Shown here: positions 56,661-62,243 of the stretch, one piece after another | How positions within the stretch are numbered: the stretch's first letter is position 1 | Layout of the letters: the number at the start of each line of letters is the position of its first letter | Source of the DNA: CALAEC01 sp050692915 | GTDB lineage: Bacteria > Actinomycetota > UBA4738 > CALAEC01 | NCBI GenBank assembly: GCA_050692915.1 | Contig: JBOGVU010000006.1 | Location: forward strand, 1 to 62,243 | Length of the DNA: 62,243 bases | Direction of reading: 5' to 3' | Made by a program: the position numbers and the translations under genes | Notes under the pieces: generated by a model | The model's database searches: none | Told to the model about the DNA's origin: nothing | Seen by the model: the letters and a program-made list of their open reading frames with translations, nothing else

Positions 56661-57511
56661 GCGCCCTTCCCCTGGCCTTCGCGTTCTCCGCCGGGGCCCT
56701 GGCCAGCGTGAACCCCTGCGGGTTCGCCATGCTCCCGGCCTTCGTGGGGTACTACCTGGGAACGAAGGACCGACCGGAGGCAGGAACGGCCCGGCGCGTC
56801 TTCGAGGGCCTCGCGATCGGGGCCGCGGTCACCGCCGGCTTCGTGGCCCTGTTCGCGGCCGTGGGCCTGCTCGTCTCCGGCGCAGGAAGTGCCCTGTTGG
56901 CCCAGTTCCCCGTCGTCGTCCTGGCCGTCGGCCTGGTCCTCGTGGGCCTAGGGGTGTGGCTGGCGGCGGGTCGACCTCTGGGCTTTTCCTTCGGAATCGA
57001 CGTCCGCGCCGGGAAGCGGCGGGGGCTCGCCGCGGCGGCCTGGTACGGCGTGGCCTACGGCCTGGCCTCCCTGGCCTGCACCCTGCCCGTTTTCCTGGTC
57101 GTGGTGGGATCGGCCTTCTCCGCTGGCAGCATGATCGGCGGCCTGGTCCTGTTCGTGGCGTACGCGCTGGGGATGGGCGCGGTGGTCACGGCCGTGGCCG
57201 TCGGGGCCGCCCTGTTCCGGGGCGCGGTTGCCCGGTGGGTCCGCCGAGCGATCCCGGTCGTGCAACAGCTCTCGGGCGCGCTGCTCATCGCGGCCGGGAC
57301 CTTCCTGGTGGTCCGGGAGTTCCGGCTTGCCCGCCTGGGCGGACCGTCCTGGCTGGCGTGGGCGTACGCCCACCCAGGGACGGTCGGGGCGCTGCTCCTG
57401 GGGGCGGCCGGTGTGGCCACCGCCCTGCTCTGGTGGGTGGCCCCGGGCGGGAGCGGGGGCCGCGCGCGGACGCCCGCCTCTCCACCGATCCAGAAGGCGA
57501 GCCGTGAGTAG
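56657..57511 (+). CDS. CcdA-type thiol transporter of the mercury island, 284 aa
   Basis: GTG 56657 overlaps the redoxin. Six to seven spans. Redox Cys in ALASVNPCGFAMLPAFVGYY and YGLASLACTLPVFLVVVGSA, the CcdA pattern with P-C-G and A-C-T-L-P. A long C-terminal part adds one more span (HPGTVGALLLGAAGVATALL). Similar fusions accompany merA in other Actinomycetota. Role: transfers reducing equivalents outward to the redoxin. Confidence 0.87.
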   Translation: MSALPLAFAFSAGALASVNPCGFAMLPAFVGYYLGTKDRPEAGTARRVFEGLAIGAAVTAGFVALFAAVGLLVSGAGSALLAQFPVVVLAVGLVLVGLGVWLAAGRPLGFSFGIDVRAGKRRGLAAAAWYGVAYGLASLACTLPVFLVVVGSAFSAGSMIGGLVLFVAYALGMGAVVTAVAVGAALFRGAVARWVRRAIPVVQQLSGALLIAAGTFLVVREFRLARLGGPSWLAWAYAHPGTVGALLLGAAGVATALLWWVAPGGSGGRARTPASPPIQKASRE

Positions 57512-57818
57512 CAACGGCCCGAGTCCTTGGGGAACGGTGGCCGCAGTGGCGGCGGTGGTCGCCTGCTGCGCCCTCCTCCCGGCGATCGCGGTGGGAACCG
57601 GCCTGGCATCGGCGGCGGTCGGGGCCGCGGCCAGGTACTGGCCCCTCACGCTGGCTGGGGTGGCCGTGGCGATCTGGGCAGGGGTGAGGATCGCCCGGAC
57701 GGTCCGTCGCCGGCAGCGGCTGCGGGAACCCGGGGTTCCCGACTCCACGAGTTCAGGAGCACGGATGGGCTCCGGGCCGGGTGGCAAAGACGAGCCGGCG
57801 GGGGAAAGGGACACCTGA
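57504..57818 (+). CDS. MerT/MerF-like small membrane protein, 104 aa
   Basis: GTG 57504 overlaps the ccdA end. Two spans: VAAVAAVVACCALLPAIAVG with a vicinal Cys pair followed by Pro, and YWPLTLAGVAVAIWAGVRIA. The Cys-Cys pair in the first helix is the hallmark of MerT and MerF, which bring Hg(II) in for MerA. The tail is basic then Gly/Ser-rich with no second Cys pair. Given its location a mercury importer is likely, but the sequence similarity is limited to the Cys helix. Confidence 0.6.
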   Translation: MSSNGPSPWGTVAAVAAVVACCALLPAIAVGTGLASAAVGAAARYWPLTLAGVAVAIWAGVRIARTVRRRQRLREPGVPDSTSSGARMGSGPGGKDEPAGERDT

Positions 57819-57849
57819 GGAGGGCCGCGTTGCCTAGAGGAGGACGAGG

Positions 57850-58542
57850 ATGCCGCAAGAGATCGAGATAGATGAGATCCGTGAACTCCTTGATGTCGGG
57901 GCTCAGCTGGTCGAGGTCCTGCCGGCGGCGGAGTACGAGGAGGAACACCTGGCCGGAGCGATCAACATCCCCCTGAAGCAGATGACCGAGGAGGCGGTCG
58001 CACGGCTGGACAGGGACCGACCCGTGATCGTCTACTGCTGGGACTACCAGTGAGACATGAGTCCGCGGGCCGCGTGGCGGCTCGAACGGCTCGGGTTCAC
58101 ACAGGTCTACGACTTCGTCCCCGGCAAGATGGCCTGGCTGGCCATGGGCTGGCCCCGAGAGGGGACCGCCGCCAGCGTCCCGAATGCCGGCGAGGTCGCC
58201 AGGCGGGGGACGCCGACCTGTGCCCTCGACGACCGGGTCGGCGACGTGCGGGAGAAGGTGTTGGCGGTCGGTCGCGAAGTGTGCATCGTCGTCAACGACG
58301 TGGGGATCGTGGAGGGCCGCCTGCGAGGGAGGGCCCTCGAGGAGACCCCCGAGGCGACCGCGGAGGAAGCCATGGAGATCGGGCCGACGACCAGCCGTCC
58401 CAACGAACGGATCGAGCCCTTGGTCGACCGGATGAGGAGGCGGGGTGTCCGCACGATTGTCGTCTCCGACCTGAAGGGCCAGCTGGTGGGGATCCTGTAC
58501 CGCGAGGACGCCGAGAGGGCGCTGGAGGCCCCCGGTGGATGA
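57850..58542 (+). CDS. Rhodanese-CBS protein with in-frame TGA at a Cys position (candidate selenoprotein), 230 aa
   Basis: ATG 57850 with GAGGAGGA upstream. A rhodanese domain (IDEIRELLDVGAQLVEVLPA, EEEHLAGAINIPLKQM, RPVIVYCWDYQ) runs into TGA at 58051, codon 68. The same frame goes on DMSPRAAWRLERLGFTQVYD. Homologs read YCWDxQCDMSPRAAWRLE here, so the TGA stands exactly for a conserved Cys. Two CBS-like repeats follow (CALDDRVGDVREKVLAVGRE, IEPLVDRMRRRGVRTIVVSD). A 7-bp hairpin whose loop starts 20 nt after the TGA is present. Known: rhodanese-related sulfurtransferases include selenoproteins. A nonsense mutation is the alternative. Last gene of the mercury island. Confidence 0.75.
58067..58083 (+). 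promoter_or_regulatory. Candidate bacterial SECIS hairpin
   Basis: GGGCCGC-GTG-GCGGCTC: seven pairs (one G-U) and a 3-base loop beginning with G. The loop starts 20 nt after the UGA, exactly as in the hairpin at 38839. Confidence 0.55.
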
Positions 58543-58660
58543 CTTGGGCCGACCTAGGGGGCGTCGAGTTGCAACGACAGCTCTTTCTCTGGCTGCTTGC
58601 GTTGCAGGCCGCGAAAAAGCCGCAAGCCGCATACAAACGCGTCCAAGCCGATGACAACGC

Positions 58661-58679
58661 TGATGCTCATGTGATGCTC
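58661..58679 (+). repeat. 11-bp-spaced TGATGCTC pair (arm-type site candidate)
   Basis: TGATGCTC at 58661-58668 and 58672-58679, 54 bp before the right attachment repeat and inside the island. The surrounding 58543-58660 has no gene. Confidence 0.5.
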
Positions 58680-58732
58680 CTGACGAGGAGATTCAGGAAT
58701 TCCTGCAGGTCAGAGCCTGCCCAGTTCACGGA

Positions 58733-58774
58733 CTCATAATCCGTCGGTCGGTGGTTCGAGTCCACCCCGCCCCA
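58733..58774 (+). other. tRNA(CAT) 3' half, right border of the mercury island
   Basis: Identical over 42 bases to 49829-49870. Here the five bases before it (ACGGA) also complete the anticodon stem ACGGA-CTCATAA-TCCGT, but no D arm or 5' acceptor strand follows upstream. So slightly more of the tRNA is kept on this side than at the left border. Confidence 0.75.
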
Positions 58775-58833
58775 CGAGGAAAACCGCAGGTCAGGAGCCC
58801 TTTTCGTCTAGAGTCGCCTCAGTCTCGCGGAGA

Positions 58834-58854
58834 TGTGTCCCGTCTGTGTCCCGT
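58834..58854 (+). repeat. 11-bp-spaced TGTGTCCCGT pair
   Basis: TGTGTCCCGT at 58834-58843 and 58845-58854, the same word and spacing as at 49708, on the outer side of the right attachment repeat. Confidence 0.6.
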
Positions 58855-59330
58855 CTCGGACGGCCGTCGGACGCCCCGGCGGTCCAGAATCGACCGGGAT
58901 GCAGACGTCCTTGACCGAGCGTGCGCCTGAAACCTCAGGAAGCGATGGGGGGCAGTCCCACTTCCCTGTCCTCTGCTGATCCAGGTATCGACGGTGAAAG
59001 TGGCGCGGCCAGCCCGCGTTGGTGTAGAGGAGCGACACGGAGATGACCTCTTCCAGCGCCAGAGAGCGAAACACCTCCTCCCGCTGGATCTGATCCTTGT
59101 AGAGTCCGCTCGCCTGGTAGCAGGCCCGGTTCGCTGCTGGCAACAGCAGGGCCTATCCGTCCTGGAGCGGCGCGAGCCGCTGCAGGCGTGTCTCCTGGTC
59201 CGCCACCCATAGGCTAGACAGACCAGGCGGAACTAGAGAGACAAGCTGACAATCGTCGGCCAGCTGCCCGATATAGACAACGCTGCCGGAATGGTGGCAC
59301 GATGACTCAAGCTTGTGGAGCTAGAGGCTT
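58855..59330. other. Region without a supported gene
   Basis: The only long frame is on the minus strand (59143-58808). It lacks a ribosome site and family features. Base composition falls here and stays lower to the window end. No RNA gene or strong promoter is recognised. Confidence 0.5.
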
Positions 59331-59340
59331 GGAGGGGTCT

Positions 59341-60741
59341 GTGGCTACCCCGACAGAGATCCGGGATCTCTTGGTGGTGCTGCCTGGCATTCTGGGCAGC
59401 ACTCTGGCAAAGAACGACAAGCTCGTCTGGGCTCCATCCGTCGGCGCTGTCCTGAGTGCCATCCGCACCTTCGGCCGAAGCATTAAGGAACTCATGCTTC
59501 CGGAGGGAGTCGGAGACAATCACCCTGGGGACGGAGTAACGGCCGAGGATCTGATGCCAGACTTGCATATCTTGCCGGGACTTTGGACGGCCAACATCGG
59601 TTATGGAGCGCTTCTCGACCAGTTGCGGACCAAGTATCAGGTTGTTGAGGAGTCCCCCAGCGAGCCGGGCCGGATTCCAAACCTACTTCGCGTGCCCTAT
59701 GACTGGCGGTTGTCGAATCGATACAACGGTAGACAACTGAAGCGGAAGGTGGAGCCTGCGCTTGAGCAATGGCGGTCTCAAGGGGGAGTATTTGCGGAAG
59801 CCAGACTGATCTTCATCTGCCACTCGATGGGTGGTCTCGTAGCGCGCTGGTATATCGAGAAGGAAGGGGGGGCGGAACTCACGCGCAAACTGATCACTTT
59901 GGGTACTCCCTACCGCGGAGCACTCAGTTCGCTCGACCAGCTCGTCAATGGAGTGAAGAAGGGAATCTGGCCGTTCAAGCTCGACCTCACCAGCTTCGCG
60001 AGAAGCCTTCCCTCCACTCATCAGCTGCTTCCTGAATATGCCTGTATCGAGGGTCGAGAGGGTCTGATCAAGACGACAGAAGTCGACGTTCCGGAACTGG
60101 AAACGAAGATGGTAAGCGACGGGATGCGCTTCCATGACGAGCTTAATGAGGCAGCACAGGCCCACAGCCCTGAGGATTACTTGCATCCCATGGTGGGGAC
60201 TCGGCAGCGAACCGGGACAACAGCTCGACTCGATGGTCGCAGGGTCAAGGTGATCGATACTTATGAGGGTCAAGACAGAGGAGGCGACGCTACGGTCCCC
60301 CGGCTTTCAGCGACGCCTGGGGAGGTCAAGCCGGACAGTCCCATCATCCGTTGGCCGGCAGAGAAGCACGGGTCATTGCAAAGCAATAAGGCCGTCCTCG
60401 ACGAGCTAGACGGAATTCTCACCGCTGAACCAAGCGTTCACCGAGGATCCGCTGGCAAGGAACTCCGCGTGGACATGGAGGAACTCTTGGTACTGGGTGA
60501 GCCCCTCGAGATCACTGCGGAGCCTGAGGAGAGGATGAGGTTGCAGGCAACCGTGACCGATGAGCGGGGCAAGCGAGTCATTCAGATCCCCCTTGAGCCA
60601 TCCGAGGACGTGCATCGTGGGATCATCGAGGACCTTGCGCCGGGGGCCTACCAGGTTGTTGTGGGGGGCGTGGGTCCGAAGGCGCCTCTCGTTGCCGACG
60701 TCACGAGCAGTGTGTTGGTGTGGGACGAAGCAGCAATGTGA
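59341..60741 (+). CDS. LCAT-like alpha/beta-hydrolase (lipase/acyltransferase), 466 aa
   Basis: GTG 59341 has GGAGGGG just upstream. ATG 59302 is possible but has no ribosome site. The N-terminus DLLVVLPGILGSTLAKNDKL has the oxyanion-type P-G-x-x-G-S of LCAT/PDAT proteins. RVPYDWRLSNRYNG follows, then the nucleophile elbow LIFICHSMGGLVARWYIEKE (Ser162), KLITLGTPYRGALSSLDQLV, the acid in DRGGDATVPRLSATPG and the His in WPAEKHGSLQSN. A C-terminal beta-rich domain of about 120 residues follows (PLEITAEPEERMRLQATVTD). No signal peptide, so it acts inside the cell. The stop overlaps the caspase-STAND gene by GTGA. Inferred role: membrane-lipid-attacking effector of a conflict system. Confidence 0.8.
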   Translation: MATPTEIRDLLVVLPGILGSTLAKNDKLVWAPSVGAVLSAIRTFGRSIKELMLPEGVGDNHPGDGVTAEDLMPDLHILPGLWTANIGYGALLDQLRTKYQVVEESPSEPGRIPNLLRVPYDWRLSNRYNGRQLKRKVEPALEQWRSQGGVFAEARLIFICHSMGGLVARWYIEKEGGAELTRKLITLGTPYRGALSSLDQLVNGVKKGIWPFKLDLTSFARSLPSTHQLLPEYACIEGREGLIKTTEVDVPELETKMVSDGMRFHDELNEAAQAHSPEDYLHPMVGTRQRTGTTARLDGRRVKVIDTYEGQDRGGDATVPRLSATPGEVKPDSPIIRWPAEKHGSLQSNKAVLDELDGILTAEPSVHRGSAGKELRVDMEELLVLGEPLEITAEPEERMRLQATVTDERGKRVIQIPLEPSEDVHRGIIEDLAPGAYQVVVGGVGPKAPLVADVTSSVLVWDEAAM

Positions 60742-62243
60742 GCCCCTCCGAGCAGCCACCTGTGCAAAGGCCCGCTGTCTACGTGGGAGTGGGCATCGGT
60801 AGTTACGATGACACGGACAACTTCAAGTCACTTCCTCGGGCGATCCCCGATGTTCACGACATAGGGAAGGTTGTGGCCTCGTTCGGGTACATCCCTCACT
60901 TCCGCGACGACCTCAAGACGACTGATTACTGGCTCCCCAAGGTGTTGCCGCAGAATAGCTTCCCTTCGGGCGGTTCGATTCTTCTTGTTTGGGCAGGTCA
61001 CGCAGAGCCCACGCCAGAGCGCAAGCTGCAATTAATCGCCAAGGACACTATCTCTGGATCTCAGCCTGATCTGACCCCAGACTACATTGCCTCAGTCGTA
61101 GCCCGGACCGGGGCCAGTCAGATACTTCTCATCTTCGACACGTGTTACTCAGGCCAGGCAACTGGTCAGGCCGGCGATATTGCCGAGCAGGTTATTGCGG
61201 CGATTCCACCGGCCGCGAAGGATGTCTGGGTCGGCGTACTGGCCTCGGCGGGCGATCTAGAACAAGCAAAGGATGGCGTTTTTGGTAGGCGACTCCTCGA
61301 TCTCCTAAGACACGGGCCTACCGACCCGGTACAGCGGCGACGCTGGAGCGCGAACAATGTCGGCATCTACGGGACTGATCTCACCGACGCCCTCACGAGG
61401 GAATGGGACGAACCTGGACAGAGACCGAAGAGCGATTCTCGGGGCGGTGTGGCTCTGGAGCTGTTTCCGAATCCTCGGCGTGAGCCCGGCGGAGAGCAGA
61501 AGATCCAAGAGCAGCTACTGGTCTCCGCTCGGGGGGCCGAACCCGAGGATGAGCGATCTTACTTCACCGGGCGTGTCAAGGCGCTCAATCAGATCGTGAC
61601 CTGGCTCAAGGAACGTCGTCCTGGCGTCTTCGTGCTGACCGGACCGGCTGGCAGTGGCAAGTCGGCCATCGTGGGGCGGCTGGTGAGTCTCTCCAATACT
61701 GGGGAACGAGTACGCCTCCTTGAGGCGGGACCCCTGGACTCTGCAGATCCCGGAGAGGAGTCCGTCGACGTTGAGCTTCACGCTCGGGGTCTTACGGCCA
61801 AGCAAGTGGCGCAGACAATCGACGACCAGTTGACGCGGAGGGGGATGCTCTCGCCGAAAACCTCACGGAAGCAGGGAGAGCTGTTCGGGGCTCTAGCCCA
61901 CGCTGATTCGGTTCCGGTGATTGCGTTGGATGGACTCGACGAGGCCGGGACCGAGGCCTGGCGAATCGTCGATGACATAGTTCGTCCACATTCGGGAGGG
62001 GCACAGATTGTGGTTGGGACTCGTAATCTCCCGGCCGCCACCGGAAATGAATCCCTCTTAGAGCGGTTAGGAGGTACAGAACTGCTCGATCTCGGCTTAC
62101 CAGCCTTGCGGGACGAGACGGAACAAGATGTCCACGCCTACGTAGAACTGCGTCTTCGCGGAAAAGCCGCACCCGATATGGACGCGACCGAGGTCGCCAG
62201 GGCAATTTCATCGCTGAGCCCAGAGCAGGGAGAGGGGCTGTTT
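60738..62243 (+). CDS. Caspase-NACHT/STAND ATPase, C-terminus beyond the window
   Basis: GTG 60738 overlaps the lipase stop; the frame is open to the end (502 residues visible). Residues 12-225: caspase-like peptidase, PAVYVGVGIGSYDDTDNFKS, LLVWAGHAE (His88) and ILLIFDTCYSGQA (Cys136 in D-x-C-Y-S-G), so the dyad is complete. Residues 270-502: STAND NTPase, YFTGRVKALNQIVTWLKERR, Walker A LTGPAGSGKSAIVGRL (about 302-309), Walker B VIALDGLDEAG (about 394-404) and GGAQIVVGTRNLP (sensor 1). Repeats for ligand recognition would be expected past the window end. Known: such proteins are signal-triggered suicide or anti-phage switches. Lower GC than the rest of the window suggests recent gain. Confidence 0.85.
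   Translation, partial: MSPSEQPPVQRPAVYVGVGIGSYDDTDNFKSLPRAIPDVHDIGKVVASFGYIPHFRDDLKTTDYWLPKVLPQNSFPSGGSILLVWAGHAEPTPERKLQLIAKDTISGSQPDLTPDYIASVVARTGASQILLIFDTCYSGQATGQAGDIAEQVIAAIPPAAKDVWVGVLASAGDLEQAKDGVFGRRLLDLLRHGPTDPVQRRRWSANNVGIYGTDLTDALTREWDEPGQRPKSDSRGGVALELFPNPRREPGGEQKIQEQLLVSARGAEPEDERSYFTGRVKALNQIVTWLKERRPGVFVLTGPAGSGKSAIVGRLVSLSNTGERVRLLEAGPLDSADPGEESVDVELHARGLTAKQVAQTIDDQLTRRGMLSPKTSRKQGELFGALAHADSVPVIALDGLDEAGTEAWRIVDDIVRPHSGGAQIVVGTRNLPAATGNESLLERLGGTELLDLGLPALRDETEQDVHAYVELRLRGKAAPDMDATEVARAISSLSPEQGEGLF

Larger units (their letters stand above)
49829..58774 (+). mobile_element. Mercury-resistance genomic island flanked by tRNA-derived direct repeats
   Basis: About 8.9 kb between two identical 42-bp tRNA 3' ends. 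Contents: tetR, a broken DUF1440 gene, DUF3237, ArsR-type merR, merB, merA, a membrane protein, redoxin, ccdA, a MerT/MerF-like gene and a rhodanese-CBS gene. No integrase or transposase is inside, so the island is probably fixed or depends on another element. Phased repeat pairs inside each end (49933 and 58661) and outside (49708 and 58834) support site-specific recombination. Confidence 0.65.

Noticed and set aside
58700..58774. A complete tRNA-Met gene
   Set aside because: Only the anticodon stem-loop, variable loop, T arm and 3' acceptor strand can be formed. The D arm and the matching 5' acceptor strand are absent at all three sites.
58808..59143. Minus-strand frame of 111 codons
   Set aside because: No ribosome site, no family features and composition like the surrounding non-coding DNA.
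1..62243. Riboswitches, rRNA or a replication origin
   Set aside because: No conserved riboswitch core, rRNA segment, DnaA-box cluster or plasmid replication gene was seen on either strand.

Overview
The window is high-GC DNA (roughly 70 percent by eye) with tightly packed genes, many GTG/TTG starts and many 1-4 base stop/start overlaps. The families present (DUF3105, DUF3179, DUF1440, CadC-type ArsR, ArsR-type Hg regulator with merB-merA, BlaI/M56 pair) point to a member of the Actinomycetota, probably environmental or uncultured. No rRNA, CRISPR array or complete tRNA is visible. An unusually large number of genes carry one or more single-base frameshifts. These may be real decay or indel errors in the assembly, and the sequence alone cannot separate the two.

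Layout. 0-5.8 kb is a mobile or defence-like margin: a transposase fragment, a conserved hypothetical, a HEPN-domain gene next to a frameshifted nuclease-like gene, an IS481-type element, and a tRNA 3' end that looks like an attachment site. 5.9-34.9 kb is a cytochrome c, thiol-redox and copper region: a complete System I haem maturation operon (ccmABCDEFGHI), a BlaI repressor with an M56 protease, a DUF3179 protein, a DUF3105 protein, a sulfite-oxidase-like molybdoprotein, a Rieske protein, two CcdA/thioredoxin pairs, two CopC-CopD fusions, Lgt, Lnt, a cupredoxin, Met-rich small proteins and a broken coxB. Eleven copies of a 17-bp inverted repeat, TAC(T/G)AC-N5-GT(A/C)GTA, lie in promoter positions between 6.85 and 32.07 kb. 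They define a probable BlaI regulon that ties this region together. 35.0-38.5 kb is a CsoR/CopA copper-export unit. 38.5-39.5 kb holds a thioredoxin-like gene with an in-frame TGA at the catalytic Cys position and a broken MerR gene.

40.2-49.3 kb is mixed: an M28 secreted peptidase, ctaG, an ftsE-like ATPase next to an isolated sdhD, a CadC-type ArsR with two cation-diffusion transporters, a frameshifted lipoprotein, and an HTH protein fused to a uracil-DNA-glycosylase-like domain. 49.83-58.77 kb is a mercury-resistance island bounded by two identical 42-bp direct copies of a tRNA(CAT) 3' end: TetR, DUF3237, ArsR-type MerR, MerB, MerA, redoxin, CcdA, a MerT/MerF-like protein and a rhodanese-CBS gene with a second in-frame TGA at a Cys position. 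Beyond the island the base composition drops and an LCAT-like lipase overlaps a caspase-NACHT/STAND protein that runs off the window. This pair looks like a conflict or cell-suicide system.

The most notable observations are the BlaI regulon, two candidate selenoproteins whose UGA-to-loop spacing is identical (20 nt), the lipase plus caspase-STAND pair, and tRNA-derived attachment sites flanked by 8-10 base direct repeats spaced one helical turn (11 bp) apart.
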